DNA from: an uncultured Saprospiraceae bacterium
GTDB taxonomy: Bacteria > Bacteroidota > Bacteroidia > Chitinophagales > Saprospiraceae
DNA length: 64,000 bases
Reading direction: 5' to 3'
Assembly (NCBI GenBank): GCA_938015595.1
Contig: CALLPI010000005.1
Location: 124,001-188,000, forward strand
Numbering within the stretch: position 1 is the first letter of the stretch; every line of letters begins with the position of its first letter. Of the stretch, positions 37,466 to 46,565 are shown piece by piece. A program made the position numbers and the translations under genes. Below the pieces are notes generated by a model. That model searched no databases, was not told the origin of the DNA, and worked only from the letters and a program-made list of their open reading frames with translations.

Positions 37466-38782
37466 ATGAACATAGCAGTAGTAGGCACAGGGTACGTAGG
37501 GTTGGTCACCGGTACGTGCTTTGCTGAAACAGGCAACCATGTAGTGTGCGTGGATATTGACGCCGACAAAGTGACCCGCATGCAAAACGGGGAAGTACCC
37601 ATTTTTGAGCCTGGTCTGGACTTGCTCTTCGAGCGCAACACTCGCCAGAAGCGCCTTGAGTTTACTACCGACCTGGGCTATGCCGTGCAACAAGCACAGG
37701 TCATCTTCTTGGCTTTGCCTACGCCGCCTGGCGAAGATGGCAGTGCTGATCTCAGCTACATCCTAGGTGTAGCGCAGCAGTTGGGCGAGCTTATTCAGCA
37801 TTATACTGTGGTTGTGGACAAAAGCACTGTGCCAGTGGGTACTGCTGAAAAAGTGCACGCCATCCTGGCTGAAAAACTCAGCACCGATCTGTTCGACGTA
37901 GTCTCCAATCCAGAGTTCTTGCGCGAGGGCGTAGCAGTAGAGGATTTTATGAAACCCGACCGCGTGGTGGTGGGTACGCGCTCAGAGCGCGCTGCTAAAA
38001 TCATGAAGCAACTCTTTGAACCCTTTGTACGCCAGGGCAATCCTATATACTTCATGGACGAGCGCTCAGCAGAAATGACCAAGTACGCCGCCAATGCTTA
38101 CCTGGCCACTCGCATCACTTTTATGAATGAAATAGCCAACCTGTGCGAACGCCTCGGCGCCAACGTGGACATGGTCCGCATTGGCATCGGTAGCGACTCG
38201 CGCATCGGCAAGCGCTTTCTCTTTCCCGGAGTAGGCTACGGTGGCTCTTGTTTTCCAAAAGACGTGCAAGCCTTGGCCAAAACCGCCGAAGATTATGCCT
38301 ACGATTTCCAGATTCTTCGCTCGGTAATGGCCGTAAATGACCGTCAGCGCACCTTATTGGCTCGCAAAATTAAAGCTCGCCTGGGCGATGACCTCACCGG
38401 TAAGACAATTGCCCTGTGGGGATTGGCGTTTAAACCCAACACTGACGATGTACGCGAGGCACCAGCGCTCTATACCATAGACGCCCTGCTGGCCGCTGGT
38501 GCTCAGGTAAAAGCCTACGATCCGGAGGCCATGCGAAATGTGGCCCGCATTTATGGAGAGCGTATTGCGCTGTTGAACGACCCCTACGAGGTACTCATTG
38601 ACGCCGATGCGCTTGCCATTGTAACGGAATGGAGCGTGTTTCGCACGCCAGCATTCGAAGTTATGCGTCGGCTCATGCGGCAGCCCTTCATCTTTGACGG
38701 GCGCAACCTCTACGATGTAGAATTTATGAAAGGCCAGGGTTTTCTCTACGAAAGCATTGGTCGTGTAACTATACAGCCATGA
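37466..38782 (+). CDS. ugd: UDP-glucose 6-dehydrogenase
   Basis: A 438-residue NAD enzyme: MNIAVVGTGYVGLVTGTCFA gives the Rossmann motif. GVGYGGSCFPKDVQAL carries the catalytic cysteine, and WGLAFKPNTDDVREAP is the C-terminal UDP-binding signature. It oxidises UDP-glucose to UDP-glucuronate for surface polysaccharide. A TATTTTTG box at 37436-37443 could be a -7 element, but no -33 is seen. The end overlaps the next gene (ATGA). Confidence 0.95.
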   Translation: MNIAVVGTGYVGLVTGTCFAETGNHVVCVDIDADKVTRMQNGEVPIFEPGLDLLFERNTRQKRLEFTTDLGYAVQQAQVIFLALPTPPGEDGSADLSYILGVAQQLGELIQHYTVVVDKSTVPVGTAEKVHAILAEKLSTDLFDVVSNPEFLREGVAVEDFMKPDRVVVGTRSERAAKIMKQLFEPFVRQGNPIYFMDERSAEMTKYAANAYLATRITFMNEIANLCERLGANVDMVRIGIGSDSRIGKRFLFPGVGYGGSCFPKDVQALAKTAEDYAYDFQILRSVMAVNDRQRTLLARKIKARLGDDLTGKTIALWGLAFKPNTDDVREAPALYTIDALLAAGAQVKAYDPEAMRNVARIYGERIALLNDPYEVLIDADALAIVTEWSVFRTPAFEVMRRLMRQPFIFDGRNLYDVEFMKGQGFLYESIGRVTIQP

Positions 38783-39783
38783 ACGATACACTCATCAGAT
38801 GCCTATGGATGACAGCTGCTTGGGCAGCATCTCTTTCGCTACAAGCGCAGGGGCCAGGCCTCAGCCTTTCGGCAGGGGGCAATTACACCTTCGTACATGC
38901 ACCTAATACTTCGACACAGATTCTGTTTTCACAGTTTGTCAACGGCAGGTTCAAAACCTACCAAGTGCTAGCCGAGCAGCAGTTTATCTTTCAACAGCAG
39001 CCCGGGGCATATCTTGCTTGGGGGTTGCAGTGGCGCCTCACCCCCAGCATATTGATTGGCACAGGCCTCGGATTGCAATACACCGCCTTTGCGCTGGAGC
39101 CGCAGTTTTTGGGCTACCGGCCTGTGCCAGGCGGCAGCGACACCCTGTTTTTGCCTGCTACTACCATACAGCCCACTTGTGACGAGATCATTCGCCCCGA
39201 CAACTTCTACCCTGACACCGACCCGCGCTTTCGCCACCAAATGCTGCACCTCGTGCTCCCGCTGGAGCTGCGCCTTCGCCCGGGGAAAGGTCAGGTGGAA
39301 GTGGCCGCCGGCTTTTGGGGCGCACTGCCCGCATGGACGAGCATTTCCAAAGAAGTAGTAAGCATTGAGCGTCGCTACAAGAACAATGCTGCCGGCCAAA
39401 CGTTATTGGATTGCATATACAGCAAGGGTGTAGTGCGCGATAACAGCAGCGATGGGTTTCGAAACACAATGTGGGGCTTGCGCAGTGAAGTCAATTACCG
39501 CTTCACGCCGGCTCTTAGCCTGTTTGCAGGGTACCAGTATGCGTTTTCCAACTTGTATGATACGCAGACTAAGCCCAGCTTGCTTGGCCAAAGTATTGAA
39601 GGCATCCGGCCGCGCATACAGACTTTGCAATTGGGTGCTCGTTTGCTTTGGGAAAAGACTCCATCCAAAACGCCCCAAGCTGAGCCCGACTCTCTTCTAG
39701 GGCGCCTGAACAAGGCCACGTACCAGCAGATGTTCAAAAAGAAAAAGAAAAATGCCTGGCGTAAGAGAAAAGCGCGCCGATAG
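38779..39783 (+). CDS. Outer-membrane beta-barrel protein with basic C-terminal tail
   Basis: A 334-residue protein with a signal peptide (ending near SLQAQG). Barrel strands run up to about residue 295 (LQLGARLLWEK). Residues 300-334 then leave the barrel and end in a lysine/arginine-rich tail (MFKKKKKNAWRKRKARR). It resembles the PorT/OmpW-like barrel group of Bacteroidota but I cannot name the family. The 4-bp overlap with ugd suggests coupled translation and a possible part in polysaccharide export or attachment. Confidence 0.7.
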   Translation: MNDTLIRCLWMTAAWAASLSLQAQGPGLSLSAGGNYTFVHAPNTSTQILFSQFVNGRFKTYQVLAEQQFIFQQQPGAYLAWGLQWRLTPSILIGTGLGLQYTAFALEPQFLGYRPVPGGSDTLFLPATTIQPTCDEIIRPDNFYPDTDPRFRHQMLHLVLPLELRLRPGKGQVEVAAGFWGALPAWTSISKEVVSIERRYKNNAAGQTLLDCIYSKGVVRDNSSDGFRNTMWGLRSEVNYRFTPALSLFAGYQYAFSNLYDTQTKPSLLGQSIEGIRPRIQTLQLGARLLWEKTPSKTPQAEPDSLLGRLNKATYQQMFKKKKKNAWRKRKARR

Positions 39784-39869
39784 GTAGGGCTGTAAGTAAA
39801 TGCCTCGACAAACGGCATCTTCCCTTTTACTCGCAGCTTACAGATTGGCCAAATATAATAACGTGAGCA

Positions 39870-42800
39870 ATGTCCCTTTATTCCTTGCACAATCTGCTCC
39901 AACGTCGTATCCTCGTCATTGATGGGGCTATGGGCACTATGATACAGCAGTACAAACTTACAGAAGCTGACTATCGCGGCGAGCGCTTTGCTCGCTATCA
40001 CCGCGATATCAAAGGCAACAATGACATCCTGTGCCTCACCCAGCCTCACATCATTGAAGCCATTCACCGCGCTTACCTTGAAGCGGGCGCCGACATCATC
40101 GAAACCAACACATTTAACGCTACCTCCATTTCCCAAGCCGACTATGATATGCAGGAGTTGGCCTACGAAATCAACCTGGCCGCTGCCCGCATCGCCCGCT
40201 CAGCAGCAGATGCCTTTCAAAGCCAGGAAAAGCCTCGCTTCGTAGCTGGTGCCATCGGGCCGACCAACAAAACGGCTTCTCTTTCGCCTGACGTAAACAA
40301 CCCCGGCTTTCGCGCCATCACCTTTGATGAACTGGTGCAAGCCTACTATGAGCAAGCCAAAGGCCTCATGAATGGCGGCGTGGATATTCTACTGGTAGAA
40401 ACCATATTTGATACCCTGAATGCCAAGGCAGCGTTAGTGGCCATAGATACGCTTTTTGAAGAATACCGCATGGCACTACCTGTAATGATTTCTGGCACTA
40501 TCACTGACGCCAGTGGGCGCACGCTCTCCGGCCAAACGGTGGAGGCTTTCTTTATTTCTGTGAGCCGACCCAACTTGCTAAGTGTAGGGCTCAACTGTGC
40601 CCTCGGCGCCAAGGAAATGCGCCCTCATATACAAGCACTCTCTGAGATAGCCGACTGCTACGTGAGCGCCTACCCCAATGCCGGCTTGCCCAATGAGTTT
40701 GGCGAGTACGATCAAAGTGCTGCGGAAATGCGAGACTACATTAGCGATTTTGTAGCCAACGGATTTGTCAATATCGTAGGCGGATGCTGTGGTACTACGC
40801 CTGCTCACATACGAGCCATGGCCGAGGCTGTGCAGGGCAAATCACCACGACCGCTGAGGCCGCGCCAACCTTACACCATGCTCAGCGGGCTGGAGCCGCT
40901 TATCATTCGCCCTGATACTAATTTCGTGAACGTGGGTGAGCGCACCAATGTGACCGGCTCCCGGCAGTTTGCCCGTTTCATTCGCGAAGGGCGGTATGCC
41001 GAAGCATTGGAGGTGGCTCGGCAGCAGGTAGAGGGTGGCGCCCAGATCATTGATGTAAATATGGACGAAGGGCTGCTCGACTCCCAAAAAGCCATGACGG
41101 AGTTTTTGCACCTGCTGATGGCTGAGCCGGAAATTGCCCGTGTGCCCGTGATGCTGGACTCCTCCAAATTCAGTGTCATTGAAGCTGGACTGAAGTGTGT
41201 TCAGGGCAAGTGCATCGTCAATTCCATTTCGCTAAAGGAGGGTGAAGCAGAGTTCATCCGCCAAGCGCGTATCGTGCAGCGCTACGGCGCAGCCGCTGTA
41301 GTTATGGCTTTCGACGAGCAGGGCCAGGCCGACACTATCGAGCGCAAAGTCGAAATTTGTGAACGAGCCTGGTGCATCCTTACTCAACAGCTGCACTTTT
41401 GCCCTCAAGATATCATCTTTGACCCCAATATTTTTGCCGTAGCTACTGGCATTGAAGAGCACAATACTTACGCCATCAACTACATTGAGGCCATCCGCCT
41501 CATCAAGCAACGCTGCCCGGGCGCCAAAGTCAGCGGTGGTGTGAGCAATATTTCTTTCTCCTTCCGTGGCAACGACCGGGTGCGGGAGGCCATGCACTCC
41601 GCTTTCCTCTATCACGCCATCCGTGCTGGTATGGATATGGGCATCGTCAATGCAGGTATGATTGAGGTCTATGAAGAAATTCCCAAAGACCTCCTCCAAC
41701 TGGTGGAAGACGTGCTCTTCAACCGCCACCCAAAGGCCACCGAAGCCCTCACCGAATATGCTGAACGCATCAAAGGCGGCGGGCGAACCCTGCAAAAAGA
41801 TACCGCCTGGCGAAACGACACAGTGGAAAATCGCCTGATTCATGCCCTGGTCAAAGGTATAGCCGACTACATCGAAGAAGATACCGAAGAAGCCCGGCAA
41901 AAGTATCCCAGTCCGCTAGCTGTCATCGAAGGCCCCCTCATGAATGGTATGAACGTAGTAGGCGACCTCTTCGGCGCTGGTAAGATGTTTTTGCCCCAGG
42001 TGGTCAAAAGCGCTCGCGTAATGAAAAAAGCCGTGGCCTACCTGCAGCCTTACATTGAAGCGCAAAAAGCAGGTGGAGGTGAGCAAAACGTCAAAGGCCG
42101 CATTTTGTTGGCTACTGTCAAAGGCGATGTACACGATATCGGCAAAAATATCGTAGGCGTGGTGCTGGGCTGCAACAACTACGAAATCATTGACCTGGGC
42201 GTGATGGTCCCTGCCCAGCAAATTCTCGATGCAGCTCGCGCTCACCAGGCAGACGTTATTGGCTTGAGCGGGCTAATCACGCCCTCTCTGGACGAAATGG
42301 TGCATGTAGCCAAAGAAATGCAGCGCCAGGGCTTTACTATGCCTCTACTTATTGGCGGTGCCACTACTTCGCGCACCCACACCGCTGTAAAGATTGAGCC
42401 GCACTACCAAGGGCCAGTAGTGCATGTGCTTGATGCTTCCCGCAGTGTAGCAGTGGTCAGCGCCTTGCTCTCGCCTGATGCCGACATCCGCAGCAACTTC
42501 ATCCTGGATGTGCGGCAAGATTATGCCCGCATACGCGAGCAACGCGCCGGACGCAAAGCCACCAAAGCCTTTCTGCCCATTGCTGAGGCGCGCGCCAACG
42601 CTGCCCGGTTAGATTGGTCAAACTATCTTCCGCCAGCACCTGCTCAGCCAGGCATATATTGTATTGCACCCTATCCGCTGCAGGAACTGACCGAGTATAT
42701 TGATTGGACGCCTTTCTTTGCCACTTGGGAATTGGCTGGCAAATTCCCCGCCATTCTCGACGACCCCGTCGTGGGTGCCGAAGCCCGCAAGCTCTATGAG

Positions 42801-43544
42801 GATGCGCAGCGCATGCTACAGCACATCGTGGAGGAGCACTGGCTTACGGCTCGAGCAGTATTCGGCTTGTTTCCTGCCAATAGCATCGGCGACGATATTG
42901 AACTCTACACCGACGAATCGCGCACCACGGTACTGGCCACCCTGCACCACTTACGCCAGCAAGCCCAGAAAGCACCCGGGCTGCCCAACTTGTGCCTAAG
43001 CGACTTCGTAGCGCCCAAGTACAGTAGTGTGCCAGATTACCTGGGAGCTTTCGCCGTTACTGCTGGCATAGGCATTGACGAATACATAGCCCGTTTTGAG
43101 CGCGCTCATGACGACTACCAGGCCATCTTGCTCAAAGCCCTAGCCGACCGCCTAGCCGAAGCCTTGGCCGAACGCTTGCACCAGCGTGTACGCAGTGAAT
43201 TTTGGGGATACGTACCCCAGGAAAATCTGGACAACCAGGCGCTCATTGAAGAGAAATATCAGGGTATCCGACCTGCCCCCGGCTACCCTGCTTGCCCCGA
43301 ACACAGCGAAAAACTCACCCTTTGGCACCTGCTCAACGTAGAAGCCCATACCGGCATCCGCCTTACCGAAAGCTATGCCATGCATCCTGCTGCCTCAGTA
43401 AGTGGCTGGTATTTCTCGCATCCACAGGCCAGATACTTCGGCATCAATGAGATAGCCCACGATCAAGCCGAGGATTACGCCCGCCGAAAGGGCTGGACCG
43501 AGCAAGAAATGGAACGCAACCTGGGCAGCGTATTGGGAGGATAA
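39870..43544 (+). CDS. metH: Cobalamin-dependent methionine synthase
   Basis: A full-length 1224-residue enzyme. The modules in order are: the homocysteine-binding barrel, with the zinc cysteines in [16 protein letters not shown] near residue 300; the methyltetrahydrofolate-binding barrel from about 345; the cobalamin cap and B12-binding domain, with [15 protein letters not shown] (His axial ligand) near 755 and the [13 protein letters not shown] region; and the reactivation domain (about 900-1224). It makes methionine from homocysteine. Upstream I see no cobalamin riboswitch. A CTGTAAG/CTTACAG inverted pair (39790-39845 region) spans the leader, but it matches no riboswitch I know. Confidence 0.97.
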   Translation: MSLYSLHNLLQRRILVIDGAMGTMIQQYKLTEADYRGERFARYHRDIKGNNDILCLTQPHIIEAIHRAYLEAGADIIETNTFNATSISQADYDMQELAYEINLAAARIARSAADAFQSQEKPRFVAGAIGPTNKTASLSPDVNNPGFRAITFDELVQAYYEQAKGLMNGGVDILLVETIFDTLNAKAALVAIDTLFEEYRMALPVMISGTITDASGRTLSGQTVEAFFISVSRPNLLSVGLNCALGAKEMRPHIQALSEIADCYVSAYPNAGLPNEFGEYDQSAAEMRDYISDFVANGFVNIVGGCCGTTPAHIRAMAEAVQGKSPRPLRPRQPYTMLSGLEPLIIRPDTNFVNVGERTNVTGSRQFARFIREGRYAEALEVARQQVEGGAQIIDVNMDEGLLDSQKAMTEFLHLLMAEPEIARVPVMLDSSKFSVIEAGLKCVQGKCIVNSISLKEGEAEFIRQARIVQRYGAAAVVMAFDEQGQADTIERKVEICERAWCILTQQLHFCPQDIIFDPNIFAVATGIEEHNTYAINYIEAIRLIKQRCPGAKVSGGVSNISFSFRGNDRVREAMHSAFLYHAIRAGMDMGIVNAGMIEVYEEIPKDLLQLVEDVLFNRHPKATEALTEYAERIKGGGRTLQKDTAWRNDTVENRLIHALVKGIADYIEEDTEEARQKYPSPLAVIEGPLMNGMNVVGDLFGAGKMFLPQVVKSARVMKKAVAYLQPYIEAQKAGGGEQNVKGRILLATVKGDVHDIGKNIVGVVLGCNNYEIIDLGVMVPAQQILDAARAHQADVIGLSGLITPSLDEMVHVAKEMQRQGFTMPLLIGGATTSRTHTAVKIEPHYQGPVVHVLDASRSVAVVSALLSPDADIRSNFILDVRQDYARIREQRAGRKATKAFLPIAEARANAARLDWSNYLPPAPAQPGIYCIAPYPLQELTEYIDWTPFFATWELAGKFPAILDDPVVGAEARKLYEDAQRMLQHIVEEHWLTARAVFGLFPANSIGDDIELYTDESRTTVLATLHHLRQQAQKAPGLPNLCLSDFVAPKYSSVPDYLGAFAVTAGIGIDEYIARFERAHDDYQAILLKALADRLAEALAERLHQRVRSEFWGYVPQENLDNQALIEEKYQGIRPAPGYPACPEHSEKLTLWHLLNVEAHTGIRLTESYAMHPAASVSGWYFSHPQARYFGINEIAHDQAEDYARRKGWTEQEMERNLGSVLGG

Positions 43545-43562
43545 GAGCAAGGCTCTTTGTGC

Positions 43563-43638
43563 TATACTGAGCAACGCCAAGTTTTGTTTTGTGCATGATT
43601 TGCGGATGTTGTGCACAAAACTTCGCGTTGCTAGTATA
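43563..43638 (+). repeat. Interspersed palindromic element, copy B
   Basis: A 76-bp palindrome between convergent metH and hoxH. Both arms are of the same type: the left starts TATACTGAGCAACGCCAAG and the right, read in reverse, starts TATACTAGCAACGCGAAG. Centre is TTGTGCACAA. A degraded second right-half (CAAAAACTTTTGCGTTG) follows directly at about 43641-43658. Confidence 0.88.
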
Positions 43639-43773
43639 TACAAAAACTTTTGCGTTGTTAAAGAGCCAGCTTGCTTGTATTCGAAGGGGGGAATTGTACC
43701 TATCTTCACAGGTGGTATGTCTATAAGTTTTATTGCCGGACTAAGGCTTTCGGATGTAAAAGCGCGAAGCTCA

Positions 43774-45219
43774 TTACCTGACTTTTTTTTGTATCAAAGT
43801 TCCTTGGTGGTCAAATAATTGCACCAGCAATGGCATCTGCCCCAGTGCATGCGTGGCGCAGCTTAGGCAGGGGTCGTAGGCGCGTATGGCTACTTCTATT
43901 CTATTGAGCATGCCGTCGGTGATCTCCGGCTGGCGATCCAGTTCGGCTTCTGCTACGGCGCGCACAGCTCTGTTCATGGCTTCGTTGTTGTGTGTGGTAG
44001 ACACAATGAGGTTGCACTTGGTCACTTTGCCTTTTTCATCTGCCTCGTAGTAGTGTATGAGTGTGCCGCGTGGTGCTTCGATAATGCCAATGCCTTGCGG
44101 GCAGCGCGTGCCCTCGCGCAGGAGGTCGTCGCCGGTAATTTCCGGATCTAGCAGCAGGTCTTTGATGACTTCGGCGCAGTGTAGCATCTCTATGAGGCGC
44201 GCCCAGTGATAGTACATGCTATGGTGGTTAGGGTATCCGGCTGTAGCGCGAAATACTTCAAATTCCTGTTGAGCCAGCGGTGTAGGAATACTGTCGGCTA
44301 CATTCAGTCGGGCTAGTGGGCCTACGCGGTTCCAGCCAGCATCGCGACCTATGTGTTTTAGATACGGAAACTTAAGAAAAGTCCACGGCTCTACGGCTTC
44401 GGCAAAGTACTCGCGGTATTGGCTGTCGTGAATATCGGGCAGGGTAAGTTGACCGGCAGCGTCAATGGCTCTCATACGGCCGTGGTATAGTTCCAGTGCG
44501 CCACTCGGCGTTACTAGCCCCAGGTGGCCAGACGGGAAACTGGCAAAAGTTTCTAATTGGTCGGCGTTCGCTTCATAGTAGCTTCTGATGAAGTCCACCG
44601 TTTCTTTGGCCCATTTAATCATGGTATCCACTGACGGTATGGCTTGGCCATTGAGAAAATAGACTCGCTCGTCTTCTGTGAAAGTTTTGTAAGCCCCGCC
44701 CGGAATAGCGCAGATACCGTGTATACGCTTGCCCGCAATGGCCTTGATGATCTCCTGCCCAAACTTGCGCATCAATATACCCTTGCGCGCCAGTTCCTGA
44801 TTAGCCTTCACTACTGCTACTACGTTGCGCTGTTCTGCTGGTGCATCAGCGCCAAAGAGTAAGTCGGGCGAGGCCAGGTAGAAAAAGTGCAGCGCATGTG
44901 ACTGGAAAATCTGGCCGTAGTGCAGCAGCCGGCGCAATTTATTGGCCGTAGGCGAAAGCGCCTCAGGTTCCAGGCCATGAAGGCGGTCAATGGCTTTAGC
45001 GGCGGCCAGGTGGTGGCTTACTGGGCAGATGCCGCACAGGCGTTGCACTAGCACAGGTACTTCCCAATACGGGTGCCCTTGTATGAAACGCTCAAAACCC
45101 CGAAATTCCACAATATGGAAGAAGGAGTCTGTCACCCGTCTATTTTCATCCAGGTGTATGGTTACTTTACCATGGCCTTCTACCCGTGTAACTGGATCTA
45201 TGACAATTTTTTGTTTCAT
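43774..45219 (-). CDS. hoxH: NAD-reducing [NiFe] hydrogenase large subunit HoxH
   Basis: A 481-residue catalytic subunit of group 3d. The nickel-iron site is bound by Cys62 and Cys65 (QRLCGICPVSHHLA) and Cys451 and Cys454 (DPCLSCATH). After His457 a 24-residue tail remains, the part normally removed by the maturation protease HoxW. Neither that protease nor the Hyp maturation proteins are in this window. It sits 68 bp after the hoxUY fusion. Confidence 0.95.
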   Translation of the reverse strand: MKQKIVIDPVTRVEGHGKVTIHLDENRRVTDSFFHIVEFRGFERFIQGHPYWEVPVLVQRLCGICPVSHHLAAAKAIDRLHGLEPEALSPTANKLRRLLHYGQIFQSHALHFFYLASPDLLFGADAPAEQRNVVAVVKANQELARKGILMRKFGQEIIKAIAGKRIHGICAIPGGAYKTFTEDERVYFLNGQAIPSVDTMIKWAKETVDFIRSYYEANADQLETFASFPSGHLGLVTPSGALELYHGRMRAIDAAGQLTLPDIHDSQYREYFAEAVEPWTFLKFPYLKHIGRDAGWNRVGPLARLNVADSIPTPLAQQEFEVFRATAGYPNHHSMYYHWARLIEMLHCAEVIKDLLLDPEITGDDLLREGTRCPQGIGIIEAPRGTLIHYYEADEKGKVTKCNLIVSTTHNNEAMNRAVRAVAEAELDRQPEITDGMLNRIEVAIRAYDPCLSCATHALGQMPLLVQLFDHQGTLIQKKVR

Positions 45220-45287
45220 TTCCCGTAAGTAATTTTTTGCGTCTCCCTCACTCGGTCTCCAAGTTTATTCGTCTCCAAGTTTCCTCC

Positions 45288-46565
45288 TCAATCATACTTA
45301 AACTCCCCATGCGTAATAGCAAACTTCTCTCCAAACAATACATTCTTAACCACCTTCCAAATATGACTTGCATCCGGCGGGCATCCAGGCACAAAGTGGT
45401 CTATTTTCACCACTTCATTGCAGGCATACACCCGGTCGAGAATTTCGGGTAGGTCGGGATGGTACGGAATGACCAGTTTGTCTTCTGTGTTGTTGGTAGC
45501 TGAGCTGTAAGCCTCCACAAGGCATTCCTTGAGTGGTATGAAATTGCGCATAGCTGGCAGGCCGCCCCAGATGGCGCATTCACCTACAGCAATGAGTACA
45601 TCGCAGTTTTCTCGGAAATACCTGAGCACCTCTACGTTTTCGCTATTGCAACAGCCGCCTTCGATAATGCCTACGTCGGCACGTCGGGTAAAGTGCTTAA
45701 TGTCGGTCAGCGGCGACTTATTGAACTCTATTAGGTCAATGAGGTCAATGAGTTCCAGGTCTATGTCGAGCATAGACATGTGGCAGCCAAAGCACCCTGC
45801 CAGCGAGGTAGTGGCCACCACTTTTTTGCGGCGCAAGTTGGGCTTAAGAGCGCGGATGGCTGGCAGTGGAATTTCAGCGGCTGCTTCGTCGCGGTCGTAC
45901 TTGCGTTCGCCGCGAGGCCGGGCTAAGCTCTTGCCTCGCACTAGGATGGCGCCTACCGGGCAGATGTGCATGGCATGCAATGCTTGCTCTTGGCTGAGCT
46001 TGGCCTCCTGATCGTAGTCTATGGCTACTTCGGTAGTATTGCCGCGGTGGTGAAAAGAGAATACTCGCATACCGTCATTGGTGAGTACTTCTTCCACGCA
46101 GCGGCGGCATCGTATGCAGCGATTATGCTCAATGACCATGCGCTTGGGGTTGTAGTCCACAATGCGATCTACAAATAAGTGCGGAAATCTCGATGCTGTA
46201 ATGCCCAGGCGATAGCCCAGCCCTTGAAGATCACAGTCGCCGCTCTTTTCACATGAGGGGCAGAAGTGGTTGCCCTCGGCGTACATCATTTCCACGACGG
46301 CCTTGCGCCAGTCGTTGAGTTCTTCGGAGGTATTGACGATTACATCCATGCCTTCCCTGATCCTGGTAGTGCAAGCGGCTACCGATTTGCCATTGGCCAG
46401 TACAGTACATACGCGGCAGGAGCCGAGCGGGGGGGTTATGTGCTCGTAGTAGCACAGAGAGGGGATAAAAATACCATTGGCTTTGGCCACTTGTACGATG
46501 TTCTGGCCTTCTTCTGCCACAACGGGGCGGCCGTCTATGGTGAGGTGCACGTTTTTTTTACTCAT
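45288..46565 (-). CDS. hoxUY: Fused HoxU-HoxY: diaphorase iron-sulfur subunit plus hydrogenase small subunit
   Basis: One continuous 425-codon frame. Residues 1-225 are HoxU: plant-type 2Fe-2S (Cys38, 50, 53, 65), a His100/Cys102/105/111 cluster and a ferredoxin-like cluster (Cys150, 153, 156, 202). Residues 226-245 are a linker (EIPLPAIRALKPNLRRKK). Residues 247-425 are HoxY with the proximal 4Fe-4S ligands Cys258, 261, 330 and 395 (AGCFGCHM, GECAIWGGLPAMRN, PGCPPDASH). In Cupriavidus and cyanobacteria these are two genes. There is no gap or stop in the join, and all cluster ligands are kept, so the fusion is likely functional. It overlaps hoxF by 4 bp. Confidence 0.93.
   Translation of the reverse strand: MSKKNVHLTIDGRPVVAEEGQNIVQVAKANGIFIPSLCYYEHITPPLGSCRVCTVLANGKSVAACTTRIREGMDVIVNTSEELNDWRKAVVEMMYAEGNHFCPSCEKSGDCDLQGLGYRLGITASRFPHLFVDRIVDYNPKRMVIEHNRCIRCRRCVEEVLTNDGMRVFSFHHRGNTTEVAIDYDQEAKLSQEQALHAMHICPVGAILVRGKSLARPRGERKYDRDEAAAEIPLPAIRALKPNLRRKKVVATTSLAGCFGCHMSMLDIDLELIDLIDLIEFNKSPLTDIKHFTRRADVGIIEGGCCNSENVEVLRYFRENCDVLIAVGECAIWGGLPAMRNFIPLKECLVEAYSSATNNTEDKLVIPYHPDLPEILDRVYACNEVVKIDHFVPGCPPDASHIWKVVKNVLFGEKFAITHGEFKYD

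Noticed and set aside
41232-41900. 222-codon minus-strand frame inside metH
   Set aside because: No motif or signal, and metH is full length across it.
45230-45287. Repeated TCTCCAAGTTT in the hoxUY-hoxH gap as a copy of the palindromic element
   Set aside because: Only the short CCAAGTTT core matches; there are no arms, centre or TATA ends.
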